DNA of 64,000 nucleotides from Bugula neritina (lineage: Eukaryota; Bryozoa; Gymnolaemata; Cheilostomatida; Bugulidae): the NCBI GenBank assembly GCA_964035545.1, contig OZ037767.1, positions 13,790,801-13,854,800 of the forward strand, read 5' to 3'. This document shows positions 37,801 through 45,830 of this stretch, in pieces (the stretch's first letter is position 1; each line of letters starts with the position of its first letter). The position numbers were made by a program, and so were the translations under genes. Under the pieces are notes generated by a model, which did no database searches, was not told the origin of the DNA, and saw nothing but the letters and a program-made list of their open reading frames with translations.

Positions 37801-40800
37801 TAGTAAATAAGAAATAAGCTACGTGATCACCCAGTTGAGACAAAGTCTCCTGTCAGATTAGCCGACACCTTGGCTTCCTTGGCTCCCTGCATACCTGTTT
37901 GTACCTCCGCGTATCAGCTTTTTTGATCAGTGGATAACAAGATTATTTTAAGCGTTCGGGGCTTCTAGATAGATGGTACGAGTCTTATTAGAGCCATTAG
38001 ATTTCCTATATTTGCATAATCAGCTGAATATTAACACATTTCTAAGCATATTAGGCCTTCATTTAGTAAGAGCTGATGAAACTTTTTCGAAGTTTCATCA
38101 AAAGTTGCAAATTGAAAATTAGAAATCCAGGCTTGTAATTGTGCATAGCTTTATTTGAAACTTGCTTAAAGTGAGGTAGTGGTCACTCAGTGCATTGGTT
38201 GGGGTCACTGTTTAGAGTTTCAACAACAAATACTCTAACTCAGTGCTGCTTCTAATCATATCCGTTTTATTTAAAAGGCTGTGCATTTACAAGTATTATA
38301 ATATCTAATTATAATAATTTTAATTATAGTCTTTTTTGTTTGTAGCAGAAAAGTTGAACAAGTGAAGATGTCTACCAAATCAGGAAAGATTTCTCCACTG
38401 AGTGCCACTGACTCTGGCTACGAATCAACCAGCACCACGGCAACCATTCGGAGGGAACACAGCAGTGCTTCCGATCTCACCCATAACCGGATACCAGTGT
38501 TACCCAACAGTAGCAACATTAGAACACCGCCTATTAAACCCACTCCTATTGACTCGCTTCCCTTGTGCCTCGAACAGATAAACGCAATGAATGTGCTTAC
38601 TTTACAGGTAAGGTGAAAACATCCCTTGTGTAAAAGGGAGATAGTTCACATAGGAAACAAAGAGGGGAGTAATAGTGTATTGGCCTGCTCTCATATAGGC
38701 TGAGAAAATTAAACAACTATTAATATTTTCAGGTGCTTAGAAGAATTTTTTTGTATTATAAACAACATTCTGCATTCTTGTACAGTCTCATTCAGTTTGA
38801 TCTGCCTGGTGCTGTTTTCACTTACCTAATATACTGTTTCGAGCAACACTGAAGTTTCAATTTTGTTACATGAAAAAATTATTTGAATTTCTTTGAATTT
38901 TGTTAATTGTAAAGCACATCTCCATTCTTTAAATTTAAAAAATTTGACCCGCTTGAAATTTAATGCTTTGAACACATACCGAGGTAAAACTTAGTTTAAT
39001 AAATAGTTAAGGAAAGCTGTAAATAATCTAACAAAATGTCTTTGCAAGAACTTCGAATTGCCCCCTACCCAAAAGTCTAATCTGAAGTTTAGCTTTCGTT
39101 TTTATATCCTAAACTGTAGCTGTTATAGAACATGTGCATTTAAAGTGAGTAATTACTGAACTAAAAACATAAGTAATATAAAGTATTTAACACATATCAA
39201 CATATTACATGGTGTTTTTTGCTGAGATAATAAGCATTATGCGTTTTAAGCCTAATTACAATATCTAATGAAAGTTATGTAATATTTCACATATAAATTC
39301 ATGATTCTATGTAAAACTGCTTTAGAAGATGGCTGCTTTGATTGCGTAGGCTTTTCCCAAAGCCAATAATATTATTTATGTTAGGGTTGTGCAACAGACT
39401 TAGCTGTACAACAAGAGAACATTATGGGCGGATTGGAACCATTAGAAAGTATTTTATGCAACTTTTTCTATTTGATAAACCAAATACTATAAATAGATTG
39501 TATATAAACTCTGGGTTTATTAAACTTGTATCATTAATTTTAGAGGTCATTTTATATACTCAAGTCTTTTTGAACCATTTGAAATGATGTTTTATAGAAA
39601 CGATATGATATCATATTCTCTCAACTAGCTTTAATATTAATAAATTCAAATAATTTTATGACAGGTTAATTTATCTTCAGTCATATTTTTATTTTGGGTT
39701 GTAAGATTTCATAAATTATTTCATAGTTTGATGATTAATTAATTATAAACGACATTGTCAGTTCTTCCTTAAAGAGCTACATTACTTAGCATGTCACTTT
39801 GACATTATATTCATCAACCAACAGGTGCTTGCAGGTGCCCACTCCCACTTAAACATTTCATTCCTACACGTTCTGTTTCTCAGTACAACTAATAGCCTTT
39901 GGATCCAAACTTTGCATTTCCATAAAAGCTGGAGCATGTTTTAGAGAGCTCTTCTTTACTTCAATAGTTAGAATACCAGCTAATAAACATATCCAGTAAC
40001 ATAATTTATATAATTTTGATAATGATTGATAACTCCTTTTGATGGTTCGCTGTAATTTATATTTAGCAACAAATAAAGATGGTACAGCATCGAACTTGTT
40101 GAAGGCAATTCATTTGATGCAAGGAGAATCATTATTAAGACATTCAGGATTTTCGTGGAAAAACTTAATCATATAATATTGTTTTTATTCTCAAATGAAG
40201 TTCATAACTTGCAGTGCAAAAAGTACTACTGTACTCACTGCTGGTTAGTTGGTTAAATCTCATTTCTGTAATTATATGCATACATCAACTTATCACCTGG
40301 TTATAAAGTTTACCTGCAATAAAGAGCTCTTACTCTTACAGAAACTGACTAAAGCCTTCGCTCAGAAAGACAACTCCATATTAGCTGAGCAGACGATAGT
40401 TTGGGAAGATCTAGCGATTGAGAAAACACCTATTCACAGTAACACCAGATGTGCGTTCTACAACGGACGTCTAGCTCAACAACCGGCTCAGAATCTGACA
40501 ATCATGGTATGTTTTGTGTTGTTAAAGTGGGCTGGGGTTTCTGCTTTGTCAAATGTTGGCATTGTTTGAGGCCTTTCAAAGTATAGCATAGAAATAATTC
40601 TGATCACCAGATCCTTTCCCATATACATCAATAATAGACTTGGGATTAGAATATTTCTATATAGTATTCTAACCACTAGACCAAGGCAGCTGGCTAAATT
40701 TACAAAATATAACGGAATCATTGTATTGGGCCATTTGATAATTATTATGTGAGCTACTATACAAGAACAATAATTTTAAAAACTTAAAGTATAAGTGACA

Positions 40801-42758
40801 TTGCAAAATATATTATGTTCATTAAAATATATAATAAATATTATATAATGTATATTATTTATTGAAATTCATATAGTATATATTTTATATACATAATATT
40901 ATGGAATGCACTGTAGTACAACATATTTATATATGCTATATCATATAAAATATGCTATATAATATATATTTTATACATTATATTATAATATAATATAATA
41001 TATGGTATATTATATGCATTATATTGTATAATATATATTATATACAATATATTTTGTAGTTATCACTGAGGAAGCCACAAACATGTAAAAGTTACACACC
41101 AAACCTCTTAGATGTGGGAAATCAATTTCTGTCAGATTCTATAGATTTGGAGTTGTTACCTCAACAACTGAGAAAATCCTACAAGAATAACTCTTCACCA
41201 AATGGAAGTGATTCCGATAGTAGTCCAGGTAAAAAAACTAAAAGAATAAAATTGCAGCTGTACTCTCTCCTTTTCTGAAAATCTAGCTATTTGTCTATCT
41301 ATGTATATATGATGCATAGTGTATTATATTATATAACATATAGTATATAATATATAATATTATATAATATACAATCTTTCTCTATGTCAAAAATGCTAAT
41401 AAATGCTACAGTCAACTTTTTTGATTATCTAAACTGCAAATCTAAAAACATTCAAATGCTACTGTACTAAATATATGGCATTATAATTTGCATATCATAT
41501 TCAGTACTTGAGAAATTTCAACAGCAAATTAGTTTTTATTTATTCTTGATCAGCTTTGAAAATTTCCATAAAAACATAACTTCTTTAATCACAATTTTTA
41601 CAGAGAACACAGGCTTTCCCAAGTTTTCCATTACTGCACTTCCTTATTTTTTAAATATTTCAAAATGATCTTTGTAGTCTAGTTACAGAAGTAGATTTTT
41701 GCTTAAAACAGTAATAGATTTGGATTGCATGTTCATATTTGAGTATGTTATGAAATTATTCTAATAAAAGTTGATCACAATCTTACACTGTTTAGCCACC
41801 TTGTCGTATTAAACTTTTTAACCAATATAATATAATGGTTTGTATACCCAGTAAAGATGAGTTTTAAACTTTAAGGATATAAAACAAATTAGAAAAAATA
41901 TTGTTTACTCTTACATAAAACACCTTTTTCCCTCTTTGCATAAAAACATGGAATTTCGTTTTTAATTTCCTCATGCTAATTAGAAGATTTAGTTTAAATC
42001 ATAAATCAACTCCTATTATAAAAATGGTTTGTTATATGTGACCTTTTATGTATTTTGCAGATAAAGTGACAGCAGATTCCAATACAGACGGTGATGTTAT
42101 GCCAAGCACATGTGTAACCCTACTCAAACCCCACCATTCTATAGAATCCGTACTATCATTCATCAAATCAAGAGCTAACAACTCCGACTCCAGCGACCAT
42201 TTGATCATGGACTCTCTCTATATTATACTACAAGTTATTAACATTATTTTTGCCCTGGCAGAAAGACAACTTCAGATGGAATCCCTTAGCGCAGGCGATT
42301 TAATCATCTCTTTGGACACTGATGCGGTTCCCACGGTTTATTGTCACATGATTTCCGTTAAGAAATATTCCGCAGATTTCAGTCTGACTTGCGAGAAGCT
42401 AAGAATGTTTATGATACAACTGACACACGCCTCTGAGAAATTACGAAAATCAAAAAGTTTCAACACCGTTGAAGATTTGATTCAAAGTTCATCGGACGCC
42501 GGAGACTTGAAGACTATAGCCTTAATCATTCAATACTTGCTGTGGGGTCCTAAAGATGACGAGGTGAAGGTCATGTCTGTAGCTGAAAACAGGAAGCAGG
42601 CGTTTGATTTGTGGTTACACCTTTCCAGGGCCAAACTTCTCAACGAACTGGTGTTTCAACCCCTTGACAAACTTAAGATTTACTCGATGGCTAACTTTCT
42701 CAATAATACCAGCGGAGGCGAACTGTTCAAAATAACCAAACTTCTCAGCACATATTGA
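14972..42758 (+). CDS. PEAK1: PEAK/PRAG-family pseudokinase scaffold, complete 15-exon gene, 1,195 residues
   Basis: Coding exons: 14972-15094, 16920-17015, 20039-20339, 20780-21064, 22206-22682, 24349-24429, 28713-28847, 32515-32567, 34284-34502, 35772-35987, 36518-36825, 38346-38607, 40342-40506, 41060-41228 and 42061-42758. All phases agree. PEAK1, PRAG1 and PEAK3 are catalytically dead kinases that dimerise through helices flanking the kinase fold and scaffold Src, CSK, Grb2, Shc and Crk at the cytoskeleton. Family marks: the N-terminal C-SEF-W-CANC motif (residues 7-23), a long disordered middle with Tyr motifs and KKPPPPPA, an SFFK basic stretch (about 488-499), N-terminal dimer helix and N-lobe (about 837-907), and the C-lobe end with LLWGP (1123-1127) followed by C-terminal helices. 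VAIK lysine, HRD and DFG equivalents are absent. The length is between those of PEAK3 and PEAK1. Extra symmetric exons in the long introns cannot be excluded. Confidence 0.9.
15095..16685. other. PEAK intron 1, left part
   Basis: AT-rich intron DNA. Short CAATCA/CCAATC-type motifs recur at 15655-15780 but form no clear repeat. No exon seen. Confidence 0.5.
16686..16840. repeat. (CA)n microsatellite in PEAK intron 1
   Basis: About 155 bases of CA dinucleotide with a central CG-containing part (ACGCGCACGCACGC). The His/Thr and Cys/Val frames across it are artefacts. Confidence 0.98.
16920..17015 (+). CDS. PEAK1: PEAK gene exon 2
   Basis: The acceptor is TTTTGTAG and the exon has 32 codons in phase 0 to 0, beginning STDIKKEQQHKEVVAAPATS and ending CAGCAG|GTTTGC. 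It is a polar, disordered-looking linker. The preferred acceptor is 7 bases before a competing TACAG, which would change frame. Confidence 0.8.
17150..17235 (-). mobile_element. Decayed SINE family A fragment in PEAK intron 2
   Basis: ATGGATGCCCTTCTTGACTT and the following GACCTTGTGCTAACC are degenerate copies of the family A body and head in minus orientation. Confidence 0.45.
18161..18356. mobile_element. Foldback (MITE-like) element, copy 1
   Basis: The left arm GGTAGGTGTAGTAATGGAGA...AAAAGCCT (18175-18207) and the right arm AGGCTTTCTCAATTTCTTTA...CTCC (18307-18350) are inverted copies. A nearly identical arm recurs at 48504-48562. It lies in PEAK intron 2 (17016-20038), which holds nothing else I recognise. 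Confidence 0.7.
20039..20339 (+). CDS. PEAK1: PEAK gene exon 3, Ser/Pro/Lys-rich linker
   Basis: Residues 74-174. Two basic proline patches (ATPSKPQRS and PTPPAKPSR) look like SH3-binding sites, and RSESAR is a likely basophilic kinase site. The acceptor is ATTTCAG and the donor AAAC|GTGAGT, leaving phase 1. Confidence 0.88.
20383..20455 (+). mobile_element. SINE family A head fragment in PEAK intron 3
   Basis: GGGGCTAAAGCACTTGCTTAG and GTGGTTCAAATTCC resemble A- and B-box parts of a tRNA-like promoter in plus orientation, 45 bases after the exon 3 donor. The body is lost or decayed. Confidence 0.6.
20780..21064 (+). CDS. PEAK1: PEAK gene exon 4, acidic Ser/Thr-rich linker
   Basis: Residues 174-269. 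It is acidic and Asn/Thr/Glu-rich, with a possible short helix EQQTLQNTLKNLNLE. The acceptor is ATGTCAG and the donor CAAG|GTAAGC, phase 1 to 1. No domain recognised. Confidence 0.85.
21347..21410. repeat. (TA)n/(TG)n compound microsatellite in PEAK intron 4
   Basis: TATATATATATG followed by TG and GTGCGTG variants. To its right, 21415-21600 is an A-rich stretch with repeated AGCAACAGC and AAAGTAGAAAC-like phrases. The remainder of intron 4 (21065-22205) shows nothing. Confidence 0.85.
22206..22682 (+). CDS. PEAK1: PEAK gene exon 5, histidine-rich segment and phosphotyrosine cluster
   Basis: Residues 269-428. Residues 270-329 hold about 20 histidines, with HHHNRHLHHHHHG the densest part. The second half has VYDNV (Y356), GYDNA (Y376), KYDLV (Y394) and IYAEV (Y414), spaced 18-20 residues apart, suited to SH2 or PTB binding. 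IYAEV resembles the EPIYA-type CSK site known in PRAG1. The acceptor is ATTTTAG and the donor ACTG|GTTAGC. Confidence 0.9.
24045..24118. repeat. (AGC)n trinucleotide tract in PEAK intron 5
   Basis: Imperfect GTAGCAG/CAGCAGCAACAGCAG repeats. Intron 5 (22683-24348) otherwise holds only the SINE fragment that follows. Confidence 0.85.
24226..24306 (-). mobile_element. tRNA-like SINE fragment in PEAK intron 5
   Basis: On the minus strand GTTGTGACTTGGCAGACTAG stands where an A-box head would, and the B-box-like GGTTCAAATC follows about 60 bases later. It is too decayed to assign to a family. Confidence 0.5.
24349..24429 (+). CDS. PEAK1: PEAK gene exon 6
   Basis: 27 codons with the acidic tyrosine motif ISIYEELSV (Y435), a good Src-family or SH2 target. 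It is phase 1 to 1, with acceptor TTTGGTAG and donor GCAG|GTCAGT. As a symmetric exon it could be skipped without changing frame. Confidence 0.82.
25093..25192 (+). mobile_element. tRNA-derived SINE (family B), copy 1
   Basis: TGTAGTGTTGAGATTACCCA leads into a tRNA-like unit with A box GGTGTAATTGGTTAGCAC and B box GGTTCGAATCC. The acceptor stem has two mismatches and the anticodon loop is one base short, so this is not an intact tRNA. The same leader and unit occur at 45115-45240. A diverged direct repeat (TTACCGATA...AAATGTTATACACACC) flanks it at 25004-25037 and 25218-25254. Confidence 0.8.
25610..26440. mobile_element. Diverged inverted pair (possible old foldback element) in PEAK intron 6
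   Basis: TTAAAGGATTGCTC at 25651-25666 recurs inverted near 26414-26428. Further weak inverted similarity includes TTTTGAGGGAGG versus the complement of CCTCAACTT, and a TACGTGACG/TTACGTCAC pair. The arms are much diverged, so the boundaries are approximate. Confidence 0.4.
26974..27190 (+). mobile_element. SINE family A copy in PEAK intron 6
   Basis: Head GTCGTGGTCTAAGAGTTAGA, body ATTGGTGATGTTAGGAAGAG and tail ending ATCAACTCGCATGAG; this tail is shared with the copy at 1941-2159. A run of ten G lies at about 27154-27163. Confidence 0.8.
27191..27312 (-). mobile_element. Second SINE family A copy, tail-to-tail with the previous one
   Basis: On the minus strand it reads GGTTCAAATCCCAGTGG, then a body with an AGAGGAACATTTAGTC block (degenerate), then the GCTCTCGCTAAATC tail. 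Together the two copies form a tail-to-tail inverted pair. Confidence 0.65.
27313..28712. other. Rest of PEAK intron 6
   Basis: AT-rich intron DNA with no recognised exon or repeat apart from short homopolymers. Confidence 0.5.
28713..28847 (+). CDS. PEAK1: PEAK gene exon 7, basic SFFK motif
   Basis: Residues 455-499, a Ser/Ala-rich stretch ending NRKSFFKTFLKKG, which parallels the basic SFF region of vertebrate PEAK1. The acceptor is TTTTACATCGCTAG and the donor AAAG|GTAAGT, phase 1 to 1. Confidence 0.87.
28848..31364. other. PEAK intron 7, left part
   Basis: Mostly featureless AT-rich DNA. A B-box-like GAGTTCGAGTCCCAGTGG at about 29212-29229 may be the remnant of a tRNA-derived SINE. Confidence 0.45.
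31365..31492 (-). mobile_element. SINE family A copy in PEAK intron 7
   Basis: ACTGAATGCCTTTCCTGACA, ATGGGCTTTACTAGGAGTC and CTTGTGTTTACTAAGCCAG match the body and head of other copies in minus orientation. The tail is partly lost. Confidence 0.7.
32515..32567 (+). CDS. PEAK1: PEAK gene exon 8, 53-bp small exon
   Basis: It encodes KKSETIGHSTGQRFDSL, completing the basic motif of exon 7. It is phase 1 to 0, with acceptor CTTTCAG and donor TTTG|GTGAGT. It was found only by requiring the phase change between exons 7 and 9. Confidence 0.8.
33785..34060. repeat. (TAGTG)n pentanucleotide satellite in PEAK intron 8
   Basis: A perfect TAGTG run covers about 33856-33960, flanked by TATAG and TGTAG variants. 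It is followed to 34270 by AT-only DNA with TATAATA palindromes, ending 14 bases before the exon 9 acceptor. Reading frames of repeating Tyr/Thr/Leu/His here are artefacts. Confidence 0.95.
34284..34502 (+). CDS. PEAK1: PEAK gene exon 9
   Basis: Residues 518-590, 73 codons in phase 0 to 0. It starts EKGSKSLSNYMKDKQ and contains CKRSPSPVTII, a proline-directed phosphorylation-type motif. The acceptor CTCTTTAG follows an AT-rich and pentanucleotide repeat block. The donor is CAAAG|GTGAGG. Confidence 0.87.
34503..35771. other. PEAK intron 9
   Basis: AT-rich intron, no element recognised. Confidence 0.5.
35772..35987 (+). CDS. PEAK1: PEAK gene exon 10, polyproline and Ser/Asn runs
   Basis: Residues 591-662. 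KKPPPPPA is a likely SH3 ligand. An (AGC)5 run encodes five serines and an AAT/AAC run encodes five asparagines, so the exon carries coding microsatellites. Phase 0 to 0; acceptor TTATTTAG; donor CTGAAA|GTAAGA. Confidence 0.87.
36050..36290. repeat. Degenerate tandem repeat in PEAK intron 10
   Basis: ACTAGTTAGTTCATAGATAT-like phrases recur about every 60-70 bases (near 36100, 36132 and 36205), mixed with AGATATAGAA and TTGTAGTTACT phrases. Confidence 0.55.
36518..36825 (+). CDS. PEAK1: PEAK gene exon 11 with YDEPWDDV motif
   Basis: Residues 663-764, with DGVYDEPWDDV (Y702), an acidic tyrosine motif typical of this family's scaffold region, then a basic segment ending HVHTRQISMPET. The acceptor is TTTGTAG and the donor ACTAG|GTAAGT, leaving phase 2. 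Confidence 0.9.
36868..36960. repeat. Dispersed repeat family G, copy 1 (PEAK intron 11)
   Basis: GTGACCACTAACTCAGTGCTGCTTTAAGTGATTT matches the right arm of copies at 38168-38262 and 52055-52203. Confidence 0.6.
38168..38262. repeat. Dispersed repeat family G, copy 2 (PEAK intron 11)
   Basis: GTGGTCACTCAGTGCATTGG, then CTCTAACTCAGTGCTGCTTC. The rest of intron 11 (36826-38345) has a decayed SINE-A-like patch at about 37555-37615 and nothing else. Confidence 0.65.
38346..38607 (+). CDS. PEAK1: PEAK gene exon 12, DSGYES motif and start of dimer helix
   Basis: Residues 765-852. SATDSGYESTST is a classic phospho-site cluster. The exon ends with PLCLEQINAMNVLTLQ, which fits the N-terminal helix of the PEAK split dimerisation domain. 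The acceptor is a TAGCAG tandem site, so use of the second AG (exon from 38349) removes one serine. The donor is TTACAG|GTAAGG. Confidence 0.88.
38608..40341. other. PEAK intron 12
   Basis: AT-rich intron with no recognised repeat or exon. Confidence 0.5.
40342..40506 (+). CDS. PEAK1: PEAK gene exon 13, pseudokinase N-lobe
   Basis: Residues 853-907. It starts KLTKAFAQKDNSILAEQ and continues with TIVWEDLAIEK and CAFYNGRL, matching the helix and first strands of the PEAK1 pseudokinase. The final codon ATG (M907) falls where the VAIK lysine would be. Phase 0 to 0; donor ATCATG|GTATGT. Confidence 0.9.
40575..40705 (-). mobile_element. tRNA-like SINE fragment in PEAK intron 13
   Basis: On the minus strand AGCTGCCTTGGTCTAGTGG and TTAGAATAC form a clear A-box region; the B box is weak. 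Confidence 0.5.
40795..41052. repeat. AT-only block before PEAK exon 14
   Basis: About 250 bases of TATAT/ATTATA combinations with several short palindromes run into the exon 14 acceptor. A smaller AT-only block follows the exon at 41310-41375. Confidence 0.85.
41060..41228 (+). CDS. PEAK1: PEAK gene exon 14, N-lobe helix and acidic Ser-rich insert
   Basis: Residues 908-963. LSLRKPQTCKSYTPNLLDVG and DLELLPQQLRKSY are followed by a disordered insert SSPNGSDSDSSP, the place where PEAK1 also has a long acidic insert. The acceptor TTTTGTAG sits at the end of a 250-bp AT-only block. The donor is CCAG|GTAAAA. Confidence 0.85.
41229..42060. other. PEAK intron 14
   Basis: AT-rich. An inverted partial copy of the 18-kb/48-kb foldback arm (GAACACAGGCTTTCCCAAG...CATTACTGCACTTCC) lies at 41602-41645. 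Confidence 0.55.
42061..42758 (+). CDS. PEAK1: PEAK gene exon 15, pseudokinase C-lobe and C-terminal dimer helices
   Basis: Residues 964-1195 and stop TGA. The catalytic-loop position reads QLQMESLSAGDLIISLD with no HRD or HCD, and no DFG or NFS is visible. ALIIQYLLWGPKDDE and FDLWLHLSRAKLLN match the conserved end of PEAK1, which dimerises through these helices. The acceptor is TATTTTGCAG. Confidence 0.95.
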
Positions 42759-42829
42759 TTAGGAAGGACAACTCTAAGTCGAGATTTTTCAAGTTTTTAT
42801 TCCAGGATAGACAACTCTAACTATTATTC

Positions 42830-42835
42830 AATAAA
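42830..42835 (+). terminator. Polyadenylation signal of PEAK gene
   Basis: AATAAA 72 bases after the stop codon, the first such signal downstream. Confidence 0.7.
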
Positions 42836-42839
42836 GTAA

Positions 42840-43320
42840 TGTAAAACTACAGTTTGTGTTGGTAAAATATGTTATAAATTTAACTGCTGAAATTCATCTT
42901 TGCCTTGTATCTAAATATAACCTACGTATTGCAACTTATGTACTACACTTGCATGTTTTTATTTTCACATGTAAATTCAATATGCAGATCTAAGGCTTTA
43001 TTTTTCATTTTGGGTCTATATAAATTGCATAGCCTGTGCTTCAATGATGAAGAACTTGATTAAATATAAATATATTATAATTAGTTTGGTTGATCACCAA
43101 AAATAATCAAATTGTGAAAATAAAGCAATATGCCATTCTGTTCATGTGAAATCAAATTGAATTTTAGATGATACAAAGACCTATTATTATATATTTTTAG
43201 TAAACGCAGTTATTTGAAAATGTCTATTCACTCAGAGCTTAACAAGCACATAATAGTTTGTAAAGCAGTATATATTTTATATAAATTGAAAACTCACATG
43301 TGTGTAATATACCTCATAGT
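42840..43320. other. Intergenic DNA after PEAK gene
   Basis: AT-rich sequence, no feature recognised. Confidence 0.5.
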
Positions 43321-43448
43321 AAACACACACACACACACACGCACACACACGCACACACACGCACACACACGCACACACACGCACACACACGCACACACAC
43401 GCACACACACGCACACACGCGCTCGCACGCGCTCGCACGCACACACAC
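43321..43448. repeat. CACACACACG decamer-type microsatellite
   Basis: CA dinucleotides interrupted by CG at a regular 10-base period for most of the tract, then GCTCGCACGC variants. Confidence 0.97.
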
Positions 43449-43683
43449 ATGAACAAATGCACTAATGTAATATACTGATGTAAATTAGCATTACTTTACA
43501 GAACTAAGTAATACAACTCAGAGTTGCATTCTCCTAGCAGCAAGAATGCTTTTTCCACCATAAGAGAGTTGACATGATTAGCTAATGTTTATCTGTGCAT
43601 AGCGTGTATATACAGTGCTATACTTGCACACATACCTGTATTTGTTTATCTACATTCAGATAAAATGTTTCCAAGTTGATTGG

Positions 43684-43776
43684 ATGAAGATAGTATAGCG
43701 TGTTGTATACTGTTTAGTATATAGTATAGCGTGTTGTATACTGTTTAATATATAGTATAGCGTGTTGTATATACTG
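43684..43776. repeat. 32-bp tandem repeat, about 2.8 copies
   Basis: AGTATAGCGTGTTGTATACTGTTTAGTATAT-type units repeat three times, the third incomplete. Confidence 0.85.
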
Positions 43777-43784
43777 CAGAAAAC

Positions 43785-43962
43785 TTTTGTGGGTTTATAA
43801 TGTCCAGCCTTTTAAGATCCCCTGATGGAAAGAGGTTTTTAAACCAGCTAAGGACTTGTTTTCTATTTTGGTCTTTACTGGAATTCAAACCTGTGACCTG
43901 GCGTTCACTAAGCCAACACTGTAACCCACAGAGCCTATAGACCATGGCCGCTCCTTAAAGTA
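43785..43962 (-). mobile_element. SINE family A copy
   Basis: The tail GTGGGTTTATAATGTCC, CTTTACTGGAATTCAAACC and the head ending AGACCATGGCCGCTCC match other family copies in minus orientation. Confidence 0.7.
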
Positions 43963-44094
43963 TACATGGTACGCAGCATAGTAACTAATGGTGTACACAG
44001 TATAGCATTGTATATGATAGAGTACAAATAAGAATTGCATTTCTTATTCCTGGGGATGATGGCAGATATAATATGCTGTGACAAAAGGCAATGG

Positions 44095-45110
44095 TTATAG
44101 CAGCATTATACTACCTACACTCATGACAAAAGTAGGTTACCTACACTCACAATAGTAGGTTATTTACACTCGTAATAGCTGGAATTGTAGGCAAGTATGC
44201 GTTTGTTATACCTACAGAATGCAAATTTAATGCTTAAACTGTGCAGGTGGATAACTGAAAAAGAACATAAAGCTAAGGCATTTTTGTCTTTTTTATAGAT
44301 CCTTGGAATACAATATAAAATATACAGTATAGTATACAGCATTTGCACTATACAGCAACTTAATTACAGTACTACAACACACAGTATATTATTATACAAT
44401 ATACAATATACAACATGCTGTAGAAAGACCTAAAAAAAGTAAATACTGAAAAAAATTTGTGCTTTTTATTTTTATCTGTTCCAGGATTACCATAGGAGAC
44501 AATCTGCTTTACGACTTAATTTGGTACCCTACCATAAATATATTTCCTTGCTTTCTTTAGAGCTAGATTAACTGTAGGGCAATGATTTTGTTTTAATATA
44601 CTTTCTATGTATAAGACTTAAGTTCTTTATAACAAGGTGGTCTATTATCTAATAAATAATTCCAAATGAAATTTTGCCACTCCCTGCTGTCACGTGAAGG
44701 GCTCAGGCATTTAGACTAGCTAGCGTAGGTCTAGTTTTATTATGTTTACATAGGTTGGGAGGTTCCCTCAGCATTAAGGGTTATAGGTCAACTGTTCATA
44801 GATAAGGGTATGAGTGATAACTAGTAAGCTAACGGTATGCGATCTGTAGCAAATACACTGTTAATGCTTCTTCCCACTAGAGGAAACTACTTATTTTCTA
44901 CTAGCACGTGAATTACAACACTTCGTCATTTGGATATTTATTATACCTGTCATTGCTGGTCAGATCTCTATATCACCATGTAACATAGAACAATACAGCA
45001 TGTCAGTTACTCAGCAGAACAAAGTATCTGGAAAATAGGTTTTCCATCGTATGGTAATTCAAATTGGTAAGTAGACCTTTATCTTACAAAAGTTTCTTAT
45101 CATTATGGTA
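44095..45110. other. Intergenic DNA
   Basis: A short degenerate tandem repeat of CCTACACTCA...AGTAGGTTA lies at 44110-44180. The remainder is AT-rich with nothing recognised. Confidence 0.5.
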
Positions 45111-45114
45111 CTTG

Positions 45115-45242
45115 TGCTTTACAGCTCCTTGTAAAATTATTTTACCCCCACTGCGATTTGAACCCGAGACCTCCGGCTTAGAAGCAGCAGCGCTAACCAT
45201 TACACCACAGCGGCTGCTGGGTAAACTCAACACTACATTGCT
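45115..45242 (-). mobile_element. tRNA-derived SINE (family B), copy 2
   Basis: On the minus strand TGTAGTGTTGAGTTTACCCA leads to GTGGTGTAATGGTTAGCGC (A box) and GGGTTCAAATCG (B box). It shares leader and unit with the copy at 25093-25192. Confidence 0.8.
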
Positions 45243-45539
45243 TACCTTGTTCTTGTCATATAAGAAAACCCTTCGGAGTACACCAGTTCTTATACCATAC
45301 GTGAACTTTCAACACTGGTCAGTGTAGGGCAACAAAAGTCAAAATGAAGCAGGTCAGGATTGAAAGTGCAGCATTGTAGTTGTGTTGGTGGCAACTGAGG
45401 GTAGATTTAGGTGTTTTAGACAGTTTTTCCAATCATCCCTAATCTACTTTTCAGTGCCAAAGAGCAGGCTTAAGTATAGACAATGTTTGATGTTATATCT
45501 GATACTGACTCCACAATACTGATCTAGAAGTGTTATCAC

Positions 45540-45830
45540 TGTGTACTAGTACTTGTGCTAGAGCTTCATAGTTATAGTAATAATAGTATTATCAGCAGTA
45601 CTAGAAGTACTAGTAGTTTTAGAGCTATTAATTATTATTATGCAATAGTAACAGATTGTCATCAAAGCAATAGTAATTCATAGTGTTAGTACTAGAGCTA
45701 GTAATAGTAAGAACAGTGGGTATAGTAATAGTACAAGGGGTAGTACTAGTTATAGTTATAGTAATGGTACTACTACTATTGCCATCCAATAATAAAGAAG
45801 TAATGCTACTAAGGATGGACATCTGTTGGT
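45540..45830. repeat. Degenerate (TAGTAG/TAC) trinucleotide-rich stretch
   Basis: Long imperfect runs of AGTAATAGTA and TACTAGTAGT-like words; frames of Ser/Thr/Ile across it are low-complexity artefacts. Confidence 0.7.
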
